DNA of 64,000 bases from Ceratodon purpureus (GCA_014871385.1 CM026426.1:50444956-50508955); one strand, 5' to 3'. Positions 27,464-39,593 are shown, numbered from the stretch's first letter. Made by a program: numbers and translations. Notes: generated by a model from the letters alone, not told the origin.

Positions 27464-28027
27464 ATGATTTCTGTAGAACTTAACCTTGTACTTGCTAGGC
27501 AGTTGTTTGAAGGTATGGGCGATTCATTTGAGGTCGTTGCATGTGAAACGATTTTCCAAGATTTGCTTAAGCGGATGGCGGATGGGCCTAACCCCTGGGA
27601 TCATATAGGTAGTAGTATAACGCAGCATTGGACTCCTCCGACGGGAATCACGTTTGAAGACGTCGAGAACGCTTGTGCTGTGTCAAAGCTTTGGAAGCGT
27701 GAGATTGACAACAATCCTGAATACACATGCCTTTGTCTAGCAGTGTGGGATTAATTTTTGTATATGAGTCGGCATTGGATTCCAAAGGACGAATATGAAG
27801 CAAATCGATTCAACATCAACTGGAATGTTTTTAGGAGTTCTTGGTCACTTGCAAACCCAATTAACAACGACAGGTTACAGACAACGTCCCTTGGAGAATT
27901 TAGTTGCCTTGAGTTAGATCACTTGAGGTCATTGCTAAGGACCAATGGGGATCAGGTCTTGGATGTGCAGGCAAGAGAGAAAATTTCTCCGAGAGTTGGT
28001 ATCTGGATCTCTCCCATGAATAGATAA
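27464..28027 (+). pseudogene. Unknown 188-codon gene interrupted by one TAA
   Basis: One uninterrupted register runs from ATG 27464 to TAG 28025-28027, except for a single TAA at 27752-27754 (CLAVWD-stop-FLYMSRHWIP). The first half contains FEVVACETIFQDLLKRMADG and WTPPTGITFEDVENAC; the second half contains NRFNINWNVFRSSWSLANP. Codon use and the proportion of Trp/charged residues look like real protein rather than random AT-rich sequence. I do not recognise the family. No Cys clusters, membrane segments or low complexity are present. It has its own TATA box. It may be a recently inactivated gene, or the first 96 codons may be the product. Confidence 0.55.
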
Positions 28028-28557
28028 CATGGGTATAGTAATGAGAAATGTTATTGAATGATAAAGAAAGTAATTATAGTAAGCTATATATTTTGATCAT
28101 TTCATTTGTAACTATTCATTATTCACTTTATTGTTTTTTGGTGTTCCGGATATTATTATCTAAGATAATGAATTTCAAAACTGCAGTGGTTTTCCCTTAC
28201 ATGGGCTCTAGAAGTACGTAATTTTGAAATCGTTTGGTCATGTCCTCTACTTCCTTCATAAGAAGACCATAAACACCAACGTTGGTATTTAAATTTTTTT
28301 ACCAAATACATGTCAGATGAATTTTATGTTGTTTAAACAGATAAGAATTGAGAGCCAAAAATTCTTGCAGCTGCAGCCCTTTACATACACGAATATAAAA
28401 TGAAAATGGAAAAGTGGTTTGCAAAAGAGAAGGTGAAGGAATATGTAATCAACTCCAATGAAATCAAATCAAATCAGATGAAAAAAATGATAGACCAAAG
28501 CCTCCTTCAAATTCACGACATGCTATAGTTGCTTCTTCCACTCTCCGAACTCGATGA

Positions 28558-30840
28558 CTATGAATCTCCTTCTACAGCCTCTATATTGATAAATGCAAAG
28601 GCTGTTGGATCTAAACTAATTGGTCGACTAGGAACATATCTAACGGCACGAGATTGAAGCGCTTGTGCTAAGTCCTCTGCATACTCCGGAAGTATAAGGC
28701 TGAATCGGACTGGAATTCGGACGCCACAATGGAATGAACACGGGTCTTGGCCTACGAAAGGTGTTGCTGCAATTACTCTGCAATAGTAAATCACTAGTGG
28801 TAAGATTGAGTGGGTGAAGATGCAATCAGTAAAGAACCAAAGAAAAAAAGCCCAGAAGTTAGAAAATGTAAAGTAAGACTTACAGTACTTATCTTCTCTT
28901 GCTCTCTTTGGAGGTGCTTCTTCAATTGCTGCAGGTCTAGGATGTTTAGGAGGGCCCATTGAGGATTCCGAAGCCATATACAGTTTGAGAATGGCGTTGA
29001 ATATGGCTTCGTCATCCTTAAAAGCTATAATATGACGACCAATATCCTGGCAAGCATTGATGGAGGCCCCTGAAATTCAAAGCATTTCAAAGAAGTAAGA
29101 CCCTCTGGAAAAAATGAGAGGAATGGAAATGCAGAAACACTTAATGAATGATTACCTGTTCCTGCTTTCCAGTCGAGGACTATGTCGCCGGGCTAGGACA
29201 GCTCTCCAATTATGCTCTGCATCATCTCAGGGGCTTTCTCCCTTGGCCCTCTCCACGGACCCTCCCCATTCATAAGCTGCAAATCGACATCGGTGAAGTT
29301 GAGAATGGCATCACTCTCGGTTATATTGAGGTCGCCATGTATGAGCTCGGATTTCTTTGTTTGGAAAGTGAACTTGGATGGAGGATGGCCACCACGAATG
29401 AAGACGCGAACCCAGAACCGAAGAGACTGCAATACAACAAAACATGTAAGTGTAAAAAAACCAGAAAGGTTATCAGTAAGCAAAGACAAGGAATGATTAT
29501 GATGTACATACCAAGGAGTCGGGGATCATAAGATGAGCCAAGCCTAATACATTGAAGCCCCACCACCCGTTGTGCTGCACAAAGCCATTAGCCTTTGCCT
29601 CTGCGAGAATATCCGCAGCCAGGTCTTGATCATTGTTGTGGATGATGCACACAACACCATCATTCTACAAGTAAAGTCTTGCAAATTAGAAGATATTCTG
29701 CACATACTCCTCATCACGAGAGTTCCATAGTGGAATGACGGAGGGGGGATCGGATACCAAAGGGACGGGAAGATTTTGAGGGATGTCGGCAATGATCAAG
29801 TCAACTCCCAAATGCTGATGTTCTTTGCATTGTTTCGGAACTTGGTTTTGGCGGCCTACTCCAAACTTGAGGAAACAAGAAAGCAGAGTTAGACACTATA
29901 AGATTAATAGATGTGTACGTATCCAAGAGAAAGGTCTAAGCAACGGATCATACCTTTCGAACGGAGTCTAGAGCCTTGTTCCATTCCAGATTGCCACCCT
30001 TGTCAAGAAAGGTGCTTGTTTTGAACCAATATTGAATCCACAGATGAGTTGATGACATAAACATGTGTGGAATGCAAAGTTCCAGCGGAAGAGGTAGTTT
30101 GCGGAAACAGTTTGGCCTTTCTCTGCTAAATGAGTCGTCTGGTTATCTCGGAAGCACTAATCAAGGAAGGAGCTGTCGTAGAAGTTGGAGAAGGCTTCAA
30201 AACAACATTACCTGGAGAGGGCATTGGTGCCTTCTGCCGTGGAGCGGAAGATTCCACACCCGTTTGCTATGATGCCTGTGATTGAGACCACAAAGATTTC
30301 AGTTTCCAACCTCTCTCTCTCTTCGATGGAGGAGCAGATGATTGATCCTGCTGTCCTTTGTCATCTTCTGTACCATCCACCAAGTCTTTGACCACCACCT
30401 CACCCCCATTGTGTAAGGACTTGACGTTTGCCTCTGAATCAATAGTGAAACCACAAAAACAATCAAGATACCAGCATCCAGCTTCCAAGTGGAGAGCTTT
30501 GTACCTTTTCAACTGCTTGGGAGAATAGATATACTGGTCCGAGCTTCTCTGCGTCCATGGAGTGAAGTACTTGGGGAGCTGCTGGACGTTGATGGTCCCC
30601 TTCAATACAAGCTCTCGCTTGAAGTACCTAAAGGAAGACATTTAGAAGGTTAGTATAAGAAAGAAATAGAGAGCTCATTATGGAATGCGAATGCGATTAA
30701 GTTAAGTAACTTACCGGTAAGTATTTCGCTTGACAACTTGAGCAATTTTAGGGAATTTAGCAAAATTGGACTTCTTGTCGAAGACCTGTGTCAAATATTT
30801 CGGTGTCCATGGTATCCAATTTTTTCCAAGCCATAGAATT
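28558..30840 (-). pseudogene. Beta-type N6/N4 DNA methyltransferase-like gene, five introns, decayed (gene B)
   Basis: Exons join in phase: (about 30840)-30715, 30627-29954, 29865-29512, 29426-29156, 29069-28884 and 28766-28558, ending TAG. The N-terminal part holds LPKYFTPWTQRSSDQYIY and AGCWYLDCFCGF, then a disordered Ser/Pro region. The third exon has VDLIIADIPQNLP, the position of methyltransferase motif IV (usually DPPY/W). The fourth and fifth give PGDIVLDWKAGTG|ASINACQDIGRHIIAF, the SAM-binding motif I (usually DPFxGSG) followed by the GRxxIG-type strand. Motif IV before motif I is the beta-group order of bacterial and phage DNA methylases. DIPQ replaces DPPY, so activity is doubtful even apart from in-frame stops near 30.27, 30.13, 29.69, 29.66 and 29.2 kb and a frameshift near 30.02 kb. 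Confidence 0.7.
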
Positions 30841-32120
30841 TGCCAGGAAGCGCACCTTGCCGTCTCTATTCACATTCTCCTTATAACACCTAAGTAACTT
30901 GGAAAGAACAAAATTTCTATAGAAACGCTTAAGTCTTGGTGTTAGCCGGAAAAACCTGAGGACCTTCAGAGGTCTCGTCTTGTGAAACATGTCTTTGAAC
31001 GTGAGAGCTTTGTAGGTTGGGCATCTGTCCAGGACCTTCGTATAAGGTTCATCATATAGGATGCATCCATTGGGGCATCGATTGGGGCATCCATCTATGT
31101 TGCTGAAATCCAGTCCTAGTCATTTAGTTAGAGTCTTGGCCTGATACAAGGACCCGGGTAAACAGTTGTCCGGTGGTAGCAAGCACTTAACGGTTGCGTA
31201 CATATCGTTTGGTGCCTTCTTGGTAAAAGCAGGGTGGGTTGCAACCAGGTTTACAAGCATGATAGTAGCTCCTAATTTTGTATGAGAAGATCCCTTGAAA
31301 AGCAGCCCCATTGCATCTTCAAGTGCCTTTACATCCTTCACCCGCTCCTCCTCTAAACGCTTTGTGTTTACACTGATTTTATCTTTGCCATTTACAATAT
31401 CCCCTCCTCTATCCATATTCGCGCTGTCACGCCCACCGATGTTAAACTCTAGTTGCTGAATGATTTTTGGACTTGTATTCAATGTAGTGTCTTGGTTGGA
31501 AGTGTCACCTGACCCCTGTTTGCCGCTTTGCAGTCTATCAGCTTCATGTAAGTCATCGTTTACTTCTGCATTCTCTGGCATTTCTGCATTCGAGTGGTCA
31601 TTCTGTGTGGCACAACCTTCACCCTGATCCTCTACATTCGTTCTAGTAATACTATCTATCGTTTGAAGGGCAGACATTGTAATGTCATTGATTTGATTTT
31701 CTTCCTCCACAAACTAATCCACTATCTATTGATTTGCATTATCTATCCACATTTCTTCCTCTACACTTGCTGGTGGATGTCCTTCATCATTTGCCTCATC
31801 TGAATTCCATTGTCACGAATGGTAGGCCTTGAAGTCGAAGCTGAAATTTTTGATGAAAAATCTTCTTCCCACTCTTCATCTGAAGAATCAAGCTCATCCG
31901 GGCCACCCCATGTACTGCAGTCTGAAGATTGCCCGTACCGTAGTAGGTGCCTCTCTATTTCATCTACCTTGAAAGAACTTCCAGTCCCTTTATGCTATGT
32001 ACATGGGCACGTTATTTTGAGAAACCTATACATAGATGCCCTCTTTTGATCCCTAATCCATAGTTTACTATCCCTCGCTTTAATTCTCTGGGCATCTGTA
32101 AGCGGCAATCTATTCGGCAT
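30757..32120 (-). pseudogene. TNP2-like (CACTA/EnSpm) transposase N-terminal half
   Basis: The exon starts after a TGCACAG acceptor with ATG at 32120. The first segment (ITCPC...HKGTGSSF, VDEIERHLLRYG) resembles the transposase-associated domain. An acidic linker follows (DELDSSDEEWEED). From about 31.3 kb the TNP2 start is plain: LGATIMLVNLVATHP, LPPDNCLPGSLYQAKTL, LGLDFSNIDGCPNRCPNGCI, KVLRFFRLTPRLKRFY and DGKVRFLANSMAWKKLD. The DDE catalytic half of TNP2 is absent: after 30.8 kb the sequence passes into the methyltransferase-like gene in another register. Stops: TAG near 31.99, 31.73 and 31.72 kb, TGA at 31120-31122, and a frameshift near 31.80 kb. It may be a truncated CACTA copy fused to gene B, or a host-derived DNA-binding module. 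Confidence 0.7.
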
Positions 32121-33952
32121 CCTGTGCATGAAGAAAAATGGTAAGTTCCATTTGTATGACAATGTGAATATTGAAGTGAGTTATATCACAAATAAAGTGT
32201 TGAATTTAACGAATATCAATAGTCGAGATACATTATATGCCATCAAGGTATAGAAATGAGAATGGGATGCAACGTTGCGGTATAATATGATAGAGTTGTC
32301 TGTAATTATCATTTCTTTACTACTTGGTTAGAAGTTTATCTAATTGAACTACCAACATAAAGGTTGAATATGCTACAGGATCATCCAGTGAAGACCGTAA
32401 GGAATGTTTCTTACTCGATTGAACAACCGTCGATGATATGAACATATGTCCTAGTCCATGAATTGAGTACCGGAGACCTGTTTGTGCACAAGTGGTGGAT
32501 TAGTTCGTCGATTGAATATAATTGGGATCTCAGAGAATCATGTATGAAAAAATTACCTTGTTCAAATATTGTACGAAATGAGCATTGAAAAAAATGCTGT
32601 ACCTATCTCGACTTCCATATTAGTTTCATGGATTGACAATAACTTTTCGTTCATTACTTTGTTTTGTAATCATTCATTTTACAGCAATTCTATGACGGTC
32701 TGCATTCCTGAAGTGTAACGCAGTTACTTATTGAATGTACATAGAAATTCATTACTCTATGGACTTAAACCATGATAGGGCGAGGCAGATGTAATATCTA
32801 CACAGAAGATCGAAATCGTCTTACAATTGTGACTTTATATGAAAACTTCAAATCAGAGTAGTTTATAACCATGTACTAGTGCTACGAAAGCTTGTTTACA
32901 GCGCATAACTTCACCGTAGGGGATGTTCTCATTTCCATTTCATGAACCGATGCGTAGGCACTGTTTAACCCTTTGGTTGTAGTAAAAGTGTTTTGTTGGT
33001 GCTTTACTCAGGGTGATAATCACCTAAATGAACAGAAGTTCACAAAGAGTCCAATTCAGAAATATACATACCAAAGGAACACTAATTCAAAAAGGAGATT
33101 TTCCATCTAGAGCACTGTATTAGGAGACAATAGTCCTGGTTATCCATATAAGAATATGATGACGGCGTAATGTCAAATTTTACTTAAGTTTTCAGTTACT
33201 GCCTGTTTCAGGATTTAAGGTATGCATCAAACAGAGGAACCAAAGAGTTCAAACTCCCATACTAGGTCGCGAAAGAAACAATATGTACATTGTGTGAAAG
33301 CATCGGGCTTGATTTCCTGGAAAAAATTCCTTTTCGTGCTGACAACAAAATCTGGAAACAGTGTGCAGTGTAAACTCTTCACCAATTCAATACATAACAA
33401 ATTAAATATCTCTTACTACGCATCACCAAAATAAGATCGTTTACAGACAACTCTAAACGAGTGCTGAAAAAATGAAGAAATGCCTGTGCACGGTGATACA
33501 CTCTAACCTCGTTTGGCTATAATTTATAGGCTGCTTGAAATAGTCTTGTAGAGCAGTAGTTATGAAGGAGCTAATTGACAACAGAAACAATCGGATTCAG
33601 TGAAGTGAACTCACAATTAATGGATTGCTAAGAGGTGTAAAACCTATCTTCTCGGAATTGTAATTGTTGGTCTATAACTACGCAGACAACATTGGAACTC
33701 CAAAGAAAACTTCCAACGACTATGCAATGGATCTGTACCCACAATTCATATCCTACCCACAATTTAGGTACACGTCAATGATTCAAAAAAGATAAAAAGT
33801 AGAAAATGTTTCCAATTCCACTGTGAGTTCAGAGTAAATTCTGCTCATACGCGCAGTGGACTACAACTGGATCACATATGTCGACCTCAAAAAAATCTTT
33901 GCCAAAAGAACGAAACTACAGAGACGCGGAGGAGATGAGCAATTGTTCTTAC

Positions 33953-34235
33953 CTCTCGCTACGATCTTATATTTGGACGTGTTGTTTCTGTTGGGAGATC
34001 AATCGATGTGATTTGGTGGAGAGGGATTCTTAGAAAATTCCTGCAGTTTTACTGTATGTCGCAAAAGAGGGACATTGATGAACAGGTTGATGATATCATG
34101 GAGACTTCGGAGGAGGAGGAAGAGTAAGTAGAAATCAATAAGTATGAGCAGCAGAAACAGACCATCATGGCGAGTAATCGTGCGCGTTTTCAACCAGTCC
34201 TCGACGCTGCCAACGTTTTGTAAGTCTCTCTTCAC
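33953..34235 (-). other. Possible non-coding leader exon upstream of the TNP2/methyltransferase genes
   Basis: On the minus strand a purine/pyrimidine-mixed segment ends at a good donor (GCGAGAG|GTAAGA, exon end 33953). It is preceded by an AACCCTA-type telo-box-like motif (AGTAGGGTTTT read on this strand) near 34.24 kb. It faces the gene at 32.1 kb. No protein motif is seen, and assignment as a 5' leader is by position only. Confidence 0.3.
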
Positions 34236-35580
34236 TTAAAACCCTACTGATCAAGATGTAGTAGCCGTTAGATGAAGGACACGTGTACACATGTATGGTT
34301 CGGATTGTTTAGTTCTGTCTTGTTCCATATGAGAAAACACAAAGGATGCGCACACCCTCAGACCAATTTGTCTTTGTGGTCATCATTGCTAAATCTTCAT
34401 GCGGGATGTTATAGCTGTGCTTCTATTGTTGCAGCAATTCGCCTATTTGAGTCCCGAATAAGAAAACGAAGAAGCCAGAGAATGCCAAAGGGTGGTTACC
34501 GGAACGTAGGAGCGAGAGGGTAGCATAGGGATGCACCGCCAAATACAGTGATAAGCATGCGTCACCCCGCGACAAAGACAAAGCAGATGAGGATACCAAG
34601 CATTGGAAGGACAGTGAATAATCTTCTCCAGGTGGAGAACCAAGTGATCTCATTTGCCGCTCTATTGTTTTAACCCTAAGTACAATTATATTTCACGCGG
34701 TAACCCCTATGTTGTTAACGTGAAAGTAAAAGTGGTCTTTTTCTTCACGTTCTCCATGCGTTTCTACTATAGAGAGGGAAATTGATATGCTTCTTCAGGT
34801 AAAAACTGTCAAGCGGTAGTTTAGATAATATTTTGTCTTCACCAGAAGACCTAAATATTTGAACTAACACTATATTCATTAATTTGGGAATAAAGCATGT
34901 CCCATTTTGTGTATCACCTTAAACCAATGTCTTCATCTTAAACAAATCAGCCTTGAATGAGATTCTTTGTGTGTTAGATTCAGAACGTTTCCTAATGAAA
35001 TTCAGGCTAAGATTTGGTATAGAATTAGGCAATAAAACCCATCTCACAACGATGGCATGAGCACATGCATTGGGAACTCCGGAACATCCTCGGGAACATA
35101 TTGGGAACGTATATGAACATATTGGGAACATAATGGGAACGTTAGGGGAACCCCCGTGGAACGCATCTTGAGTGGATCGTGATATAGATACAGTTCAATA
35201 AGGTACAGTTCTTTAACAACCTTAGTATGTACCCTTAGGCTAATTTTTTTCCAGACAACAAATAAAAATACAGTAAGTGTTATAACAAAAGCCAGGAGGT
35301 GCATCCATTTCAGAACAGTTTTGAAGAATGTTGAAATTTGTTATAATTAAGATTTATAAGATTATATACTTATATTAATATCTCTAACTGCTGGAAAAAT
35401 TAATCGGCCTTCAAAAGCTGTAAATAGTTTTAATTGATGATTTTAAATGTAGTCCAAAATAAGCCCTTCATTATGGCATTGGACTTATTTATTTCAAAGT
35501 CTGGTAGAATCTTATACAAAGAACAACTGGAAAATGGAGGCGGCTACTTGAAGTAACACCAACTTTATTATGCTACAAAA
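34236..35580. other. Spacer with no supported gene
   Basis: Short frames only. Near 35.06-35.16 kb there are clustered TTGGGAAC/ATGGGAAC-type repeats (GGGAACATATTGGGAACGTA), a small degenerate direct repeat. Nothing else was recognised. Confidence 0.5.
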
Positions 35581-35751
35581 ATTAAGGTGATCACCTTAAT
35601 CTCATTTTATATTCTTACAACAAATATTCAGTAAATGCAAAAATAACGCTCATTTTTCCAAAGGTGCTCATGTTAGCTACTGTTGAATCTTGTCGCTCCC
35701 TCCCATATCATTAGCAGACATCCAATAAACAAAAGATGTAGTGAGAAGTAC

Positions 35752-36004
35752 ATCTTTTTTTTGGGGGGGGGGCGGCAAGAGCCACCGTTGAATCTTTTCA
35801 CTGCATCTTCAAGCTCAGTTCAGGTGCTTCGGGTGGGCCCTGTTGGTTGGTACCATATTTCCTGCCTGTGAATTTCTCCCCAGCAGTGCCAAGCCATGAT
35901 GTTCCACAGAATCGCTCATAACGAGTCCAATGGGTTTCGAACCCGGACCGATTATATGTGACGCGCTCGTCCCAACCAACAGATTTGAGCTCATGGCTTG
36001 GCGA
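35752..36004 (-). mobile_element. tRNA-derived SINE-like element / tRNA-like fold
   Basis: Read on the minus strand, a tRNA-like stretch shows TTGGTTGGGACGAGCGCG (close to a tRNA A-box/D-arm region) and, about 30 bases on, GGGTTCGAAACCC, which contains a B-box-like GGTTCGAAACC (plus-strand 35932-35942). This pair is the internal RNA polymerase III promoter arrangement. The unit then runs on to a C-run and A-run tail (plus-strand T-run 35755-35762, G-run 35763-35772). An 11-bp perfect inverted repeat CCAAGCCATGA / TCATGGCTTGG encloses the tRNA-like part (35889-35899 and 35991-36001). No clean target-site duplication was found. It could be a SINE or a structured RNA gene. Confidence 0.55.
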
Positions 36005-37691
36005 CAGAAACACGTACTTTTTCTCTCATATAGTGTTTCCACATTGCTAACTTTACACATTCAATATGAAGGTTAGAGCTCTTGACCTTACCATGTATCG
36101 TTTATCTAACTCCATCAACAATATTCCTCCTAAATTGAAAAATATGGTCAACATTTCATCATCAACCTATCATGTTCATAATTCACGGAAATTTTGTGTG
36201 ACCACTTCCACTAGTTACATTAAGAAGGTCTCCTTAATTTGAATCACTACCCTCACTACCACAAAACGTGTTTGGCTAAAATTATAAGATACGATAGTAT
36301 TCCGCAATACACTTTGATAAGACTTCTGCCCTTATATAATGGATTAATGCATTGGTATTGAGCCATTGAGATTTACTATAATCGAGTTAATAATTTGTTA
36401 AAAGATTAAGGTTAACATCCCAAACTTAGTCTTCATATGCATAGAATTTCTAGAGTGCATAACAAATACAACGTATATCGTCCCATAAGATCAGACTCAC
36501 TAATATTGACTTCGTATGAACATCCGTAAGCCAAATGTCACAAAATTAGAATCTACCCGGATGTCTTATACAATTAAGGTGATCACCTCAATCTAGATGC
36601 ATCGACGCAAGATAAGTCAATCTATAACCTACAAAACAAAGGAGGACACTTATATATTGCATGTCTTAACTCTCTCCCAACCTCCCTATCTTATAAAATT
36701 AAGGTTACCACCTCAATCTTGACAGACCAAGGGAAAAAGACCTAAGATCCAAAGAATTGAAATCCGTTTCAGGTTTTGTCCTTAAACTTTTAACCTACGC
36801 ATGATTTCAGAAACATGCATTCCGGGAACAAATCATCTATGAAGATAACTCATAACATTCTGTACTATAAGCCAAACACTGACGACTGTGTTCACTTTTC
36901 TGGTCGCACCGTATCATTTCACATGTGGATAGGTTATTTTAAAAGGTGCGACCCATAATGCCAACGACTACTCACAGTTTCTAGCATGCATTACAAACAT
37001 TTTTATTTTTCAACTGAAAACTTTGCAAGTTAATAAAAATTGTCAGGAAGGCGTCAGGAAGATGTCAGAATAAAATATTTGAGGTAAACCTTACTAACTA
37101 CAAGTTTCATTACAGATACTACTTCTGCAGTAGGGGATACCACATCTGCGCCACTGAAATTAGGGCATACAAAGGAAGCTTTGGGATTTCTGCGGCCATT
37201 GGCTCCTTCTAAACAACAGCTGCAGAAGATTAAGGTGGTCACCTTAATCCATGTCCAGTCCACATGTGCGATTCATCCTTCCGGGATCTGTAGTATTAAG
37301 GATAAGGCACCACCATCTTCACTTTGTTACGTTAAACTTTTCACCTACATCTAGCAAGACAGAATTGAGGTGAATTATACATGTCCGATTATATTTGATG
37401 ATTGATGAGTCAGCTAATTACAAAAACGAAATACATGTCCTTCCTAGAAATATCTATGGCAGAATCTCACAGAATTCAGACTTCTATGTAGGCACAATAC
37501 GTCTTAATAACCTCACCTCAGTCCATGGAACTCCCCAAACTATGTGGACTATCATAAACAATTACACCATGAACTAAGTCAATATTTTATTTTACTTGAA
37601 TTTCAATCCCACCGCCCGTTTGGTGATAATAAGAAGACTCCCTGTTCTTCAACCATCACCCGCCCCCTTAAAATCAATCTTATCTCGAAAC

Positions 37692-39593
37692 TCAGTCAGA
37701 ATCCTCTGAGTGGGAGGATTCATCGTCCTCCGTGCAACGCTCCAGGCTTTCTTTCGCAATGTGCACTTGTACCTCTGGGATCGTGATGTTCAGGGCTCTG
37801 GCTCTAGGTTTCCAAGCAGTCAAAATTGAGTCGGTGTGAACCCAGCATGGTGGCTGACGGGAATCAGCCTTCCACTTCAATGCTGCTCTACCACTAACAT
37901 CCCACCCCTGATAGAAATCCTGGATAGCTCGATCTTTCTTCAGGGGTACAAAGTACTGCACATTAATATGCTTATAATGCTCACTTGTTGAGGACAACCT
38001 CGGATCTAAAAGGGCCAGAGCCACCCAGACTGGTTTCGGGTGCTCTCCGTGGTCGCCGGCACGTAGCAGCAACATGTATCCTTCTCCACAATCTCGAGCA
38101 ACTCGAAAGGAAGGTAGCGGTCGAGCTCTAGCTGGGCCGATAAAGTGCTCGTCCTCGTCAAACTCCTCCCTCACGGTCCCGTTACCATTAAAAATGTCAT
38201 TCACACCTACATGGACTCGGCTTGCAGGCCAAAATCCATTGGCAAGGACAGGTCGCGCCAACGCCACTGGACCAGCAGCCATCGCCAAGGCGTCCCTCAC
38301 ACCCTTCCAGTAGTTAATCAATGAGGAGTGCCTTTCCAAATAACTTCCGGATAAGTCTTGCGCTGCAAGCGACTCCCAGTACATTACAAAGCCTGACAAT
38401 CCCTTCACGATCTCCTCCTTGTTTCGCATGGGGATTGGAATAGCGGCATGTGGCTCACCTTGTGGAATCCTTTGCTTTCCTACTGCGTCCGTAGCCCACA
38501 GCTTAATTCCCTCCGCAGGCTTCCACGTATCCTCTGTGCACAAAATTTTGAACTGCATTATTGGTTCTCCATCCCGCATGGAGAGTTTGAATTGCTGGCC
38601 TTTAGTGTGTCCGATAAGCCTGTCGCCGTCCTGTGCAATGTAGGGTAAGACAAATGCCTTGAAATCTGGTACCTCTTCGATCAAGTGAGGGATATCCTTC
38701 TCGGAATTCTCATCGATATTCATATATGACTCCATGAGAGAAGGAAGGGTCGGGTGATCCTTCTCTCGCAGCTTCATGCTCCATCTTCCAAACGATGCGT
38801 CGATGTCTTCATGTGTATGACCCACTAGAAGAAAGGACACAAAAACTTCTTCGAATACCCGTTTCGCAACAAGGAGTGACCAGAAGCAGAAAACATATCT
38901 GCTTTTGTTATCCTTCCAGCAAGTATCCAATTGCACATGTAACACAGGAGGCAAAGGTGTTGCGTCCGTGGATTCTCCAGAGACGCCTAGTGCATCAATG
39001 CACTGATCCTTATCTTGAAGAAGAGCACTGAACAATGGCGTTGTTCCTGAATTCTCAAAAAGTTGGCCGGTTGCTGAGGCCTTAGGACGCTCCAGATCAC
39101 GAAGAAGTCTAGCGATGGATCCCACAGTGTGGTTCGAATCCGCCGGATACAAGTCAAGAGAGTAATGAGCGTAGCAGACATCACCATGTCCATGTGAAAT
39201 CATACCAGTTACTGAAACCGGGAGCTTCATAAGTCCCTCCGTATTCTTGTTTCGGTTTGCTAGGCATGGCGATGCTGTTTTCGAATGATCCATCTTGTCA
39301 TGGATGATAGTCAGGACTTGATCTGGTTTCTGGATAGACAAGTACCGTGACGCATAATACGCTTGACGGTGTGCTTCTTGCTCAGCTAGATGTTGCTGAA
39401 GTGCGTTTGCATAAAATACGTAGGCCGTTGAACCCACTGCATGAGCGTTCCTAAGTTGCTTCCTCCGGTCACATGTGCCACAGCGAGCAAACATATCCCC
39501 ACGTCGTTTAATGATGCAGTTGCTGAACTCCAATCGGCCAAGGAAACTAACTGCCAAAGGTGATATAGGTGGCAGTCCCAACGCAACGTTCAC
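37692..39593 (-). CDS. DUF7869-like protein with a possible acidic triad, last exon (probable transposase/integrase)
   Basis: The 634-codon last exon is fully open. It starts after a TTTAATGTGCAG acceptor with VNVALGLPPISP. Features in order (residues counted from an upstream in-frame Met at 39638): CGTC zinc-like motif near 53-56; DKMDHSKT with Asp at about 117; LHVQLDTCWKDNKSRYVF with Asp at about 238; LLVGHTHEDIDASFGRW with HEDID at about 276-280. The latter two match the DUF7869 signature (xDNCxxxNKN ... GHTxxxxD), which I recall from uncharacterised transposon-like eukaryotic proteins. The three acidic positions look like an RNase H-fold DDE/D centre; this is inference. The C-terminal 350 residues have no recognisable domain and end in an acidic Ser-rich tail. 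Upstream exons are at 40721-40875 and about 41125-41665. Confidence 0.7.
   Translation of the reverse strand: MNVALGLPPISPLAVSFLGRLEFSNCIIKRRGDMFARCGTCDRRKQLRNAHAVGSTAYVFYANALQQHLAEQEAHRQAYYASRYLSIQKPDQVLTIIHDKMDHSKTASPCLANRNKNTEGLMKLPVSVTGMISHGHGDVCYAHYSLDLYPADSNHTVGSIARLLRDLERPKASATGQLFENSGTTPLFSALLQDKDQCIDALGVSGESTDATPLPPVLHVQLDTCWKDNKSRYVFCFWSLLVAKRVFEEVFVSFLLVGHTHEDIDASFGRWSMKLREKDHPTLPSLMESYMNIDENSEKDIPHLIEEVPDFKAFVLPYIAQDGDRLIGHTKGQQFKLSMRDGEPIMQFKILCTEDTWKPAEGIKLWATDAVGKQRIPQGEPHAAIPIPMRNKEEIVKGLSGFVMYWESLAAQDLSGSYLERHSSLINYWKGVRDALAMAAGPVALARPVLANGFWPASRVHVGVNDIFNGNGTVREEFDEDEHFIGPARARPLPSFRVARDCGEGYMLLLRAGDHGEHPKPVWVALALLDPRLSSTSEHYKHINVQYFVPLKKDRAIQDFYQGWDVSGRAALKWKADSRQPPCWVHTDSILTAWKPRARALNITIPEVQVHIAKESLERCTEDDESSHSEDSD

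Noticed and set aside
35889-36001. Functional tRNA gene
   Set aside because: No canonical acceptor stem, anticodon loop or 72-nt cloverleaf could be drawn. Only A/B-box-like parts remain.
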